Source of the DNA: Yamagishiella unicocca
Taxonomy: Eukaryota; Chlorophyta; Chlorophyceae; Chlamydomonadales; Volvocaceae
Reading direction: 5' to 3'
Assembly (NCBI GenBank): GCA_003116995.1
Contig: BDSL01000069.1
Coordinates: 62,001 to 126,000, forward strand
Length of the DNA: 64,000 nt
Below the pieces are notes generated by a model that ran no database searches, had not been told where the DNA came from, and worked only from the letters and a program-made list of their open reading frames with translations. Below are positions 38,801 through 50,395 of the stretch, in pieces. Position 1 is the first letter of the stretch. Each line of letters starts with the position of its first letter. The position numbers were made by a program, and so were the translations under genes.

Positions 38801-40165
38801 GCGGCCCACCCCCTGTGCCTCCTGCCCCTCCACGGCGACGCCCGCACCACCGCCGCCCCGCTGGTGCTCGGCCGGCCCCTCCCACGGGGCTCCCCGGCCC
38901 TCGCCCAGCTGATTACGGCGCTCGCCCATCTCCCGCCCATCACCATCCTGGACCCCACACTGGCCGCCCCGGGACCCTGGTGCTTCTCGGCGCCCCTCTG
39001 GGGCAACCCCCTCCTGGTCGATGCCACCGGCCGGGGCCTGGAGGCCGACTTCCCCGACCTCGCCCAGCTGCGTGGGCTTGATACGGTGGGTGTCGCCGTC
39101 CAGTGCTACAATGCCCTGGGCCGGGTCCGGACGGCCCTCGCTGTCGCCGCTGCCGGGGGGCCCCCCGCCATACGCTGTACCGAGTACCTGCGGCTCGACG
39201 TCCTCCGCGACGTCCTCCGCCTCTCCCCCGCCCACCCCGTCCCGGCCTCCATGCGGGATGGGGCCACGGGCCTAGCCCGCGTCGACGCCCTCGTTGGCCG
39301 CCTTCCCGCCACCTGGGCCATCGCGGCCCTCCTCGTTCTGGCGGCCCCGGGGGGTGCGGCTGCCGCCCCCCCCGCTGCGGACGCCTGGGGCCGCATGGCC
39401 CGCTGTGTCGGCTGGCGGGTGGGCCCCGCGGCCATTCCCCTTGTCTCCCTCACCGTCAAGTCGGCTACCATCCTGCAGCTCGGCCCAGCCTTCGCTGCTC
39501 TGGCGGCTAAGCATACGGCCTTCCTTCAGGAGGCCTGGGAGGCTCCCCTTCCCCCGGCAGCCCTGGCCTCCACCCTCCGGGAATTTCAGGCCACTCTGGT
39601 GCGCCTCTGGCGTCTTCGCTGGGACAACACGCACAAGGAGCCCCTCTGGCGGCTCGCCATGAACGGGTTCCATGGCTTCCCCATGCACGCGGCCCTCCTG
39701 GCGCGGGGGTCGCCCACGACCCCCTGCCCGTGCGGAGCGCCCATGGCCACGGGCCGCCGGCGCCACCACTTCTGGGAGTGTGTGGTGGCCTTGTCATTGC
39801 GTGACGAGCTTGTGGAGGCGATGGGGGGCGCGGTTGTCCTGCTCCCGCAGCATTTGTGGCTGGGTCGGCCCCCGTTGGGGGTGCACCCGCTTGTTTGGGA
39901 TGTGGTGTGCTTGGCGGCCGTCGCGGCGTTGGGTTTGGGGCTCCGCCTCCTGTTTCGGGTGCAGGCTGGGGCCCCCGGGGGGCGCATGCCGGTGGTGCGG
40001 GTGTGCGCCGCGGTGACGGCCGACTTCTGGGCCCGCCTCAGTGCGTTTGCCGAGCTGGGGCTGGCCCCCCGCGGGTGGGGGGCCATCCCGTCCGATCACC
40101 CCTTCCTCGCCGCCTCGCCCGCGGGGGAGGTGGTCTTCCCGGGCCGCCCGGGTGCCGAGGAGTGA
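35835..40165 (+). CDS. Retrotransposon ORF2: endonuclease-reverse transcriptase (frame break at 38507-38514)
   Basis: ATG 35835 overlaps the ORF1 stop (TAATG), suggesting reinitiation. The N-terminal part is an exonuclease-endonuclease-phosphatase domain ([38 protein letters not shown]). The RT region includes [37 protein letters not shown] and the catalytic YADD near residue 735. The frame then breaks in a C8 run (38507-38514). One extra base would join it to the downstream frame ending TGA 40163, for about 1443 aa. The C-terminal part has a CPCG-x-HH-x-C arrangement typical of plant/algal L1 elements. All key catalytic residues seen are intact, so the copy is recent or active apart from the break. 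Confidence 0.9.
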
Positions 40166-40518
40166 CCCGACGGCTGACTCGGGTGCGATTTTCTGGGCCT
40201 TAGGCCCCCGCTCTGCTGTCTTTTGTGGGTGCTTTTGGGTTCTGGGGCTTGGGGCCCCCGTTTTGCCGGAACGCGTTCCTCGCGTCTCGCTGCTGGCTTG
40301 GTGCAGGTGGTTCGTGTTGTCTGGACGCGCTTGTTCTCCTCCCCGTGCTTTGAGTTGTGTGTGCTGCCTTCTCCGTGTCCTCGTGTTTGGCTGCCTTCGG
40401 CTTTTGCCCCCTCCCGGCCGGTGAGGGCGGGCTCTTTTGCCCAGTGACCCGTGTCGTGGTCTGGCCCATCGGGCCCGCCTGGTTGCGCTTCCGCGCTTGA
40501 GCCGTTCTGGCTCCCTTG

Positions 40519-40590
40519 TAATACTCGCATTCTGCTGTAACACTCGCATTCTGCTTAAAAAATACTCGCATTCTGCTTAAAAAATACGGT
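40519..40590 (+). repeat. 3' terminal tail repeats of the retrotransposon
   Basis: Three copies of ACTCGCATTCTGCT (from about 40523, 40542 and 40564), the last two separated by TAAAAAAT. This marks the right end of the element. Confidence 0.75.
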
Positions 40591-41252
40591 ATGCCGCAGC
40601 CAAGGGTGCTTTGGTCCTGTCCGCAACACAATACCTGCTAACAAAATAACCGATGCAATAAGGACCATATGTCGCTCTGTACACATATCTATAAATGCCA
40701 TAAGATTGCGGCCCAAGGCGTGTCGCTCCAACCCGCGACACGCCTAGGACTGACACACAAGGTTGGGATGCAGGCCGTACAAGAACACGTGTTGAAGGCA
40801 ACAATGACTACCTGGCCGATATGTACAGCCCGTGGGTTGGTCCGGTGGGCAACAACTATCAAAGAGAACGCTCTGGGTGTCCACATCCTTGCATATATTT
40901 CGAAAACTCCGTCACGCCTGTGCGTCAGCCTCCCTACTTAAGCAAACGTATGTGGGGTGCCCGTATGTGCCACTCCTATGTACGCGAGGTTCCAACAGAA
41001 GGCTGTCGCTGAACTACAAATCAAACGTACCCATACATGGACTACGAATGGCGAGCGACACAACATTGTGACACCGCTCTCATGCCGATGTGGCCACTCG
41101 CTGCCACGCCTCAAGGCATGGCCTCCGAGGACACCTTCGGCGGGGGTGCCACTTTCGCTGGCGGGTGCCCCCAGTTGCCCCTCCTCGGACCGCCTCGCTG
41201 GGTTAGCTGAGGTAATTCACCTAAGACCCAACGGCTGCCTTCATCGGCTGTA
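40591..41252. other. Intergenic region between retrotransposon end and C2 gene
   Basis: Contains the 3' UTR of the minus-strand C2 gene. No ORF with family features was seen, and no minus-strand TGTAA was found. Confidence 0.5.
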
Positions 41253-42537
41253 TTACCAGTACCTATCACCGCCGTTCTCAAATAGGATGACCTCCACGTT
41301 CTCCTGCTGGTGGCGATGGTGGTGGTGGTGGTGCGGGGGATACTGCTGGGCGAAGAACACCTCAGCAGGCGGCTGCTGGAAGTCCATGTACGCTGGCATA
41401 GCTGTACCTGCTGGAGGACCGTAGTATGGCTGTTGCGGCTGTTGCGGCTGCTGCAACTGCTGCTGCTGCTGCTGAGCGTAAGGGCTGTAGGCCTGGTTGT
41501 AGGCCTGGTTGAAGGGCGCCATACCCATTGCCGACCAGCGGAGGGACACGGAGACGAAGCCGTGCTGCCTCTGGGTCCTCCGCCTGATCACGGGCGCTTC
41601 AATCCGGTCGCTGCCCGCCATGCGTGCTTGAGCCAGGGTGATGGTGGCGAAACCGAGATCCTCATCCCGGCCAATCTCATCATCCTGTCGTACGGGACAC
41701 GCAGAGATTGGGGTTGATCAGTTCGGCGGCGGCAGGAGAGAGGCAACGCGACCAGAGCCGCGTGTGCGGCGCGTGTTTTACAAAAACGCCTGTGTTTTAT
41801 GAAAGCAGCGCGGCAACGGGTCCAGGGTGGCAGCCAGCCTTCTGCCGCATTATGCACACTCTCACGCAATGTGGGTGCATGCAGGATGGTCCTTGTAGGG
41901 GCTGTGGACCCGCGGCATTCACCACCGCGCAACGCACCTTGATCTCGATTTCCACGTCGTTCTCGTTGATGACGTTGAACTGGAAGGTCTCGTTCCAGAC
42001 TGGGTTGCGGCCGCCGTCCCTAGCTGTCCGGGTGCGGAAGGTCTGGCCCCCCACGCGGATGATGCAGTAGGGGTCCTGCCTGCAGCCGGGAGGCGAGCAG
42101 AAGACAAAAAGGCGGGAGGTTCGGTCTTCGATGCGGCGTGCCAAGCCGGGTCAGATCCATTGCATTGGGGCAGTCTCACACGGGAGGGGGAAAGCTTCAG
42201 GGTAAGGCGCTTCACTGGCACGTGGGGTGTTGGGTTCCTCACTCGCAGGCATTGGTCTGTTTGGAACCCAAGGAACACTGACACCAGGTGAGCGAGACGG
42301 CTTTGCGACGCTTCCGCTCCGCGCGGGCAACAAGTGCTGTGATGCACAGTTTCCGCTTCTGTGAAGGAAACCAAGCTTTGGTCCTCGCGCCGCACAACCG
42401 GGGTCGCGGCGGGTCGCGGCAGCGCGGATACCGAGCACAACTCTTTGGCACAAAGCTTGCCTGAAGATCAAGTCGCGGTCCTTAAGGTCCTTGGCGTACT
42501 CGACGGTAACCGACAGAGCTCCCGCGGGGAGGGACAT
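41253..42537 (-). CDS. Small C2-domain protein with Q/P- and His-rich tail (SRC2-like)
   Basis: Exons 42537-42461, 42079-41938, 41684-41253; 216 aa. The N-terminal 125 residues form one C2 domain: LSVTVEYAKDLKDRD, QDPYCIIRVG, the RNPVWNETFQF strand and EIEIKDDEIGRDEDLG. C2 domains bind Ca2+ and acidic phospholipids; several of the loop acidic residues are present, so Ca2+ binding is possible but not assured. The rest is disordered: Q6 and QPQQ tracts, PYYGPPAG, and a HHHHHHRHQQ stretch near the C-terminus. A single C2 domain with a P/Q/Y-rich tail recalls plant SRC2-type cold-induced proteins. Intron 1 uses a GC donor (AG|GCAAGC). No membrane segment is seen. Confidence 0.9.
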
Positions 42538-45500
42538 CGTGGTACGCAAAGGATGGCGATGGTGTGCTGTAAACTGTTGAGTTTCAAATCCTATTTGTCC
42601 AAGCGAAGTTGGGTTAGATCAGCCGCGAAGTTCTAATCCGAAGCTACGATGTGTGCTTTGGGAGTGTGAGTTCTTGGGAGGCTCTGAGTATTGACGAGTG
42701 GCTGCATAACGATAAGTACTGTTTGCGGTGAACTTTATATGCAAGGCACTAAAAATCGGCCAACTGAGGGCCGGCACCTGCAGTTAGGTGCCTAACGACT
42801 GCTTTACGAACTGTCCACCGTACCACTACTTTCAAGTCACGTTGAGTTAGTATCGATGATAGCTGATAAGCACATGTGAAAACTAACGCGTTGGGCAGAT
42901 ATGTGCAACTTAAGATGAACAATTACACATGCCGACAGTTATGGTTGTCATACAAGAGTGAAGATGACTCGGCTGCATTCAAGTAGATCCTGCTGTGTGC
43001 TCATATAACGCTGGCATTGGTCTGTTTACAAACCGTTCCTCGATTGTCGCCGAAGACAGCAAACTGGCGCCTGCGCATGAAGGCACGTGGAGCAAGCATA
43101 CACTGGAACGATCCTTAACCATCAACTTGAGCCGGGGCACAGCAGCGTCCGCATATCAACTCGTCCAAGAACGAATTTACGCTATAACAGTCATCGGAAG
43201 GCTTGCCAGCACCTCCAGGGCCAACGGCTTCCATATCCACGTGCAGCGGAAACTCTCTTGAGCCATTGATGCCACGCACTTGGGGGCAAGGCACATACGA
43301 GGCGGCCGAAGTAAGAAGGCAAGGGGCCAGCAAGGGGGCGAACCTGCCACGTATCAGGTGTCCTCATTCCAATGGCCTGTAAAGGCATGTAGCTATACCG
43401 CGAGTGTGCCGATGGCCGAATTCCGGCGCGCCTCATGGACACGCTGCGAGCAGCGTCTTCCTGGGAGGAGGGCCACCGCGTGGGGCGCTCGCACGCATCA
43501 TCGACTCCTGACCGCAAGCTAGCGGTATACCAAGGGCCCTCACACGCTTCTCTGGAGCTGAGCGGCGGACCTTTGGGCTCGGGCCTTTGGCGTCCCGGCG
43601 GCCAGGGCCTAGGCGCTCGACCTGCGTGCGTTTCGCACATGACTGCATTACTCAGCCGTAAAGGACGAGGTGACAGTTTACGCGAAACTGTAAGGAAGTG
43701 TGTGAGTTAGAAGGGGATTCTCGCCACGATCGGAACGCCAAAGCGCGCAAATTGTTTTGCCAGCTTCATGCATATTCGGTGTGTGTTGGCAGCATGTTAA
43801 GGGCTCTGTTTAATGTTACACGCCCGGTGGGTCCCTCGGGTTGCAGCTCTGCTGGTTGAGCCGCGGCCCAGATGATGAATCCTATGGCCCATCTTGCAAA
43901 TCAAATAGCCCAGATTGCGGCCCCTCCCGCGACGGACGGACCGCAACAGCCGGTCGCGTCCTGCGAATGTGTGCAGCTCTGGCAAATGCGCCGAGGCTAT
44001 GGCGGCCCGTCGAATAAATTCCACGCATATACCCTTGCTTGCTTTGATCAAAGGACAATCCTTCACCGCTTTGACCTCTGCACTTCGCGACCTCCTAACC
44101 CCTGACCTCCCTGCCTTACGCCATCCCGGCCCCCCTCGCCATTCCGTACTTGCTTCTATCAAGCAAATCCCATGACCAATTAACGTGTCGGCCAGAATAC
44201 GTGCCTACCTCTCTCTACGAGGGGATCGGCCTGGCAAGGCAAAACGAAATGCCTGCACCCAACTCGAGCCTTATCCAACGCAAATTCTACGGAGCACGGC
44301 GCGGCATTGCAGGAATGTTCGAGCATGCTCGCGCTCGCGTCAACCGCCACGCAACGGTCCCATGCATTCGTTTCCTCCCTCCCTCCCTCTCCCTCGCTCA
44401 CAAGGCCCACGAAGTTCGCAACCAGTCCCTCTCCCATCGCCACGCGCAGCGCACTGTCTGGGCACCGCCCTGCTGCTGCGTGCAACCGCAGCGAGCGGTT
44501 CAAGCAGGCGCGCGTGTTAGTTCTCGAATGGGTGCGGCGGCGGCGGCGGCGCCATCTGCGCACAGCCCCGCCGTGTCTCTAGTTTTCGCACCACTGCCCG
44601 ATAACACGGCAAGACAATAGTAAGCTCGCATGTCGTAGCACACTGCCCCCCAGCTCCACTACTTACTACGACTGGCCGGCGTGATGGTGCCGGGCATATA
44701 CGCGAAGGGGTGACAAATAGAGGGGGCTGCGGCGGCAACGCGCAATGCATGTGCCGTGTGTGTGGAAAACGCTGTTGCCGCCCCTTCGGCGCCGATGCCT
44801 CAGCCCGACATGACGCCGTCCGTGTTGCTAATAACCAAGAATGCTGACCGCCAAGCTTCAAAAAGGTATCCCTCGAGGCCTCTCCATGCTGTGCTATGAT
44901 TGGCGTAAGACAGCCGCCGAATGGCCCAGCAGCACACTGCGCAAGGCCCAAATCGACGCCACCGCCGCAGCCGCCCGCTGGGGCTCCCGCCCGCTGGAAT
45001 GATACCCACACGGTCTCATTTCGGGACCTCTCTGTATGGCACACGTACCGCAGGGTGTGCGGCTGTAAATGGACGCCGGCAACCCCGCACCAGACACCCC
45101 CCCGGGCGAAATCAAACCTCAGTGTCTGATCCTCAGTGTCTGATCCTCAGTGTCTGGTCCTCAGTGTCTGATCCTGTGGACCGGCACGCCGGGCAACGAA
45201 CCTTGCCGCCGCCACTGCAGCCCTGCTGATGTGAATAACAACAAAATCTGCCCAGACGCAGCACCCCTTCTCTCTTCTCGGACCCCAACAACCCTCTCTT
45301 TTCACCTCACACTCTCTCTCTCTCTCTCTCTTTCTCTCTCGGAACCTGACAAAATCCCTTCCCTTGCGTCCACCACAAAAATGCACCGAGCCTTGTGGCA
45401 TGGGCAACAAACATCAGCTGCGTCCATTTTGGGTTTGGTGCTCGCGCGGCTTCTGCAGCTACCCCTGACACGCTAGGGCCCCTCCTCCCACGGGAAAAGA

Positions 45501-46419
45501 GGATGGGAAAGGAGATGGGGCCATGGCAACGCTCTGTACGGCAAGCCATGCATGCATGCATGCGTGCGCATAAGCCCGAACGCAAACCAGATGCAACACC
45601 GCTAAGGCACCGGAAGGCAACGAACCGCTGCCGCCTGCACCCATGACAAGCAGCGTGAAGCCCAGCTCTGGGCGCTTCGCAGCCCCTGCTCCGGCCCAAG
45701 CCTTGAGAGACAGGTCGAGGCGCAGCCAGACCTGGGGAAGAGGTAAACGGCCAAACCCACCAGTACGGCCCCTGACCCAGTAGATGGGCTGGTGGGCAGG
45801 CCAGCAAATTTGGTTGCCTCCAAAGTCCTCCCGGCGCGCGCGTTGCCTACCGCACTACCTACTAAACAGTACTGCTACTGCTGCCTTCGCTACAGCTGCT
45901 GCTGCCATCGCTACAGCTGCTGCTGCCAACGCCGGGGCCCCCTCAGCGGTTGAGGGGGAGGGGCAGCCGCCCACGCCGCCCGAGCCCGCGGCAAGCTTTT
46001 CCTAGCCCTTCAACGCGGCAAGCTGCAGGCTCGGTGGCAGGCGCGTGGGCAGGAAGACAGCCTGCGGCGATGATGAATAATCCGACACAGACGGCCGCGT
46101 GGGCCTTCGTATTGTATTCCCCCGACATACTCGCCGGATTCTAGCCCAGGCATGCCCGCATGCATGCGAGCAGCGCGTGTGGCTTTCCAAGTACGTGACC
46201 TCCGAAAGCGCGCCTGCGGCACGCGGCACCAGGCGGAGGGGTCCGCCCGGGTGCGCCTCCAAACGCAGGGACGCAAAAGACGAGGGAGCAGCAGGGCAGG
46301 GCGGCGCAGAGACGAGCGTCTTGGCGTGGCTGCCTTCTGCCCCCCAGCCTGCCGCATGCGTACTCTCAGCCCGCCGGTTGGCAGGTCTGCGAGCGGTTGT
46401 AGGAGGAACCCAGCAGACG
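42538..46419. other. Large intergenic region (3.9 kb)
   Basis: Lies between the C2 gene start and the GARP gene stop, both minus strand, so it must hold the GARP 3' UTR and the C2 promoter. It contains a (CT)n stretch at about 45310-45345, a 14-nt repeat at 45119-45174, and CAT/TGCA runs near 45550. A minus-strand open stretch at 43118-43333 looks faintly coding (see findings). No certain gene was found. Confidence 0.5.
45119..45174. repeat. 14-nt tandem repeat, 4 copies
   Basis: CTCAGTGTCTGATC repeated four times with one A-to-G change in the third copy. Confidence 0.95.
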
Positions 46420-49400
46420 TCATTGCGCGCCGGCACTGATGGACGTCGCCGCCAGCCGCGAAAGCTGGCCCTGGGCCTGCTGCGCCTGCGCCTGGACCTG
46501 CAGGTGGCGGCTGTGCTGCTGGCTGCTGCTGGTGGGTGCCGCCGCGATGGAGGGAGACACCTGGCCGTGAGCCAGGCTGCCGCCGACGCCGCTGACGCCG
46601 CTCGCCGGCCCGCTGGCAGCGGTGACGGCAGGAGAGCCCACGGCGGTGGCGCTGCCGGCGGCCATCAGGGTTGCGAGCGCGTTGGGGCTGACCAGGCCCA
46701 TGGCGGACCCGAAGCCCTGGCCATTGCCGCCGCCGTTGATGCTGGGCAGTCCGGGCATGCCGCCGGGTGCCGCCGCCAGGCCGCCGAGGCCGCCGGGCAG
46801 TCCCGCAGCGAGCCCCTGCAGACCCCCGATGCCGTTGAGGCCCGCGGCGGCTGCGGCAGCCGCCAGCGGACCGATGCCGTTGAGGCCCGCGACCCCGCCG
46901 AGGGCGCCCACGCCGTTGAGGCCGTTGAAGCCGTTGAGGCCGCCGATGACGGCGTTGAGGCCGGGCCCGACGCCGAGGGCGCTGAGGCCGCTAATCGGTA
47001 CGGAGCACAGCGGGATGGGCATGTTGGCGGAGGCGGCCGCCAGCACACCCAGGACGCCACCAGGCGGTGCCGTGGTTGAGCCGGAAGCGGGCAAGGCCAC
47101 CGGCAAGGCGGCGGCGGGGCCGCCTCCAGCAGCGGCCACCGCCGCCGCCGCGCGCTGCAGGCCGTGTAGGGTCGCCGCCTGGGGTAGCACGGCGGCGGGG
47201 GAGCTCGTGATGCCGCCGACGGCCGGCGGCGCCGCCGCCGCCGCACTGGCGGCGCGCTGCACGGCCACCGCCGCGACCGCTGGCGCTGAGATCGGCGGCG
47301 CCGGGCCGTGGGCCGTCATGGCGGATAGCTGACTGATAAGGTCGTGGTAGCTCAGGGTGCCACCGATGCCGCCACCGACGGCGACGTTGATGAGCGTCGG
47401 CGGGCCTCCGCCCGCTGCCTGCACCATGCTCTGCTGCATGCTCTGCTGGACGGCCTGCGAGAGGGAGGGGGCGGGAGGAGGGAAGGGGTCGGCTGCCAGT
47501 CGGAGACAGCGCGGTCGACGCGGCAAGGCGGGCAAAGGCAGAGGCAAATCCACAGCCCCCGCACCGATAAGCAAAATCCCGAAGACCCCGCCCTATTCCC
47601 TCAATGCTCTCCCAACCATCGACATGCTCGCGCCACCCTCGCGCCCTTCCAAACGTCACAAACGGTCTTTCCCCCACGTCCACGTGCACGGGTTTTCCTC
47701 GCCACCCCGCCGCCCCCATCACTCCCCCCGCCACTCGTCGCCACAGCGGTCATTGCCACCTCCGCGCCCTGCCCCGCCGGCCCATCATTCCACCGCCCCT
47801 CCGGCGCCGACGCCTCTTCCCCGCCCCCCCCTCGTTCCCCTACGCCTCATGCACAGGGACTTCCTCCCCGCACCCTGCTCGCACCTGCTGCACGATCTCC
47901 AGCTTGCGCAGGTTGTCCGGGTTGAGCGGCGCGTTGGCGGGCAGCTGCGAGTGGCGCTTGAGCAGGATTCGGTACTTCTGAAGGTGGCTGGCCACGTTCT
48001 CGCGCGTGAGGCCCTCCACGTTCATCAGCTGGAGGATGGTCTTGGGCACGGCGTTCTTGAGGCCCAACTGAAACATGGCGTTGAGGAAGCGCGCGTGTAG
48101 CTCCTGGCTCCAGTTGATTCGGGGCTTCTTGGGGGCCTGAGGACAAGGTTAGGGAGGGGGGATCGGGGCGTTGGGGTGGGTTCAGTAAAAAAAACCGGCG
48201 CTGGTAACACGCGAGTGTGGGGGGGTTCGATTTGCCGTACACTGGTGCCGTACGCGTGCGGGTGGGCTGTTCGGGAGGCCTTGTCGTGTGTGTGTACCAT
48301 ACCGTACGTCGACGTGCGTGTCACATGTGAGTTGTGATCACGCGGAGGGGCCGTTCGTAGTGTGGCGCGGTTTGCATCGGGGGCAGACGCATAGGATGGA
48401 GGTTGGCTGCGGTGATGATTTTGATGGAGGGGAGGGGGAGGAAGGCAGGGGGGAAAAAGAAGGAAGAGAGAGGCAGAGGAGGACGGACGCTTGAAGCCGG
48501 CTGTGGGAGAGGCGCCGCGTAGGGGTCCGCACTCAGGGGTGTGTGCCATTGTCGGGTGCCCAATCGTGACCCCATGGGCAAGCCTCGCTGCTCAGCAACG
48601 ACATCCGCACCACCAGCCACACGGTGGGGTCCAGTGAAAGGGAGCAACGCAGCTTGGCACCGCCGCTACTCGCTTGATGCCGCACCGCCCCTACCAGCCC
48701 GGCCCTCCCCAGATCTGTCTCCCCGAGCCCCAAGTCCCACGCGTTTGTCACCTTGCACATCCCGTCGCCGCCATCGCCGGCCGCCGAGCCGTTTTGCTCC
48801 TCGCCGCCGCTTCCACTGCCGCTGCCGCCGCCGCTGCCGTTGCCGTTGGACATGCATGCGCCGCTGGATGTGCCGCCGGCGAGGGCGGAGGCCTTGCGCT
48901 TGAGGCTCGCGACGCCGCCGTTGCCGTTCGAGCGGGTCGGCTGGCTGGCGGCGAACCTCAGTGGGGAGCCGGGGATGAGCATTACCTGTGGAACAGTCAC
49001 AGGAGGAGCGACGGGTGTTGGGAAGCCAGCGGCTGTGATAGGCAATCAGGGACGGAGATGGCGCTCTCGGAGGCGGTGTTTGCAGCGCTGGTGGAAGCGG
49101 GTGGGTGCGCTCATGGTAGCATGAGCGATTGGGCGTCTGATGTGCTCGGAACGTAGGCCCACCCTCCCTGGACCTTCGTCCCTCCCTCCCTCGCCTCCCT
49201 GGACCGTCGTCCCTCCCTCCCTCCCTCCCTCCCTCCCTGGACCTCCCTCCCCTCGCGCGGCGCACCTGGCACGCCTTGTCCTGATCGCCGTCGCCGACGT
49301 TGCTGGTCATACGTTCGTCCAGGAACCCCTCGAGGGCCTCACCGCCGTCACCTGCAGGAGGTGAAGGGCAGTCGGTGGGTTTGCTCATCAGCACTTGGGC

Positions 49401-50364
49401 GCGTCAGCAGAGTGCTCAGCAGCAGAGGGCGCATCAGTAATGCCGTGGGTGTCATGGCCCCGTCACGGACGCCCTTCCCCACCCAACCATTCGACACAGC
49501 AACCAACCAGCAGCAAACCAGCAACCAACCAGCAGCAAAACCCTACCCACCGTCCATCATGTCAGAGTCGCGGTCCTCCTCCCGGTCTTCCGTCTCCTCG
49601 CCATCATCCATCGCGTCTTCAAGTTGTGCGTTGGTGATGTCCGCAAACTGGTTGAAAGAGGGTGCGGCCAGCCTGACGGGGCTCACAGAGCCCATTGGGC
49701 CATTGTCGAGGCCATTGACGTACTGTTGCTGTTGTTGTTGCTGCTGCTGAGGTGGCGGCTGTTGCGAAGGTGACCGCTGCTGGGCCGGTGGCGAGTACGG
49801 CTGCGGCTGCTGGTGTTGCTGCTGCGGGGGAGGGCCGCCGGAGCAGGAGGGGGTCGAGGAGGAGGGCCGCTGCTGCAGCTGCTGCCCCTGCTGCTCCTGT
49901 CCAGCTGTGTTCTGCCGCGTGGGGCCGCTACCAGAAGGCTGCTGCTGCATCTGTGGCTGTTGTTCTTGTTGCCGTTGTTGCTGTTGTTCTTGTTGCCGTT
50001 GTTGTTGCTGTTGTTCTTGTTGCCGTTGTTGTTGTTGTGCGGCAGACGCTGCTGCCACAGTGGCAGCCACCGAAAGCGGACCGCCCTGTGCTGCTGCTGC
50101 GCCGCCGCCGCCGCCGCCTGCACCCATCAGCGCCGCTAATACTCCTGGACCCAGGCCCGCCCCGCCGAGCGCCTGGGGACTCAACAAGCTCAGCAACTGA
50201 CCCAACACGCCGCCGCCACCTAGCCCGGAACCAAAGCTGCCGCCGAGTCCCCCAAGACCCAGAAGGCCAACGAGGCCTCCCAAGCCGCCCCCCAGGCCGC
50301 CCGTGAGACCGGCCGCAAGGCCACTGCCGCCGCCGCTCTGCAGGATCTGAAGCAGCAGCGCCAT

Positions 50365-50395
<31 letters not shown>

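Larger units (their letters stand above)
34991..40590 (+). mobile_element. L1-like non-LTR retrotransposon (left end undetermined)
   Basis: Two ORFs overlap by TAATG at 35833-35837. ORF2 has an apurinic endonuclease, a reverse transcriptase and a C-terminal Cys/His motif. After the ORF2 stop come a T-rich 3' UTR, two TGTAA motifs (40517, 40536) and a tail made of three copies of ACTCGCATTCTGCT separated by A-runs (to about 40590). There are no LTRs. The RT wording is closest to the L1 clade. Each ORF has one frame break at a C-run. Target-site duplications could not be identified because the 5' end is unknown. Confidence 0.93.
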
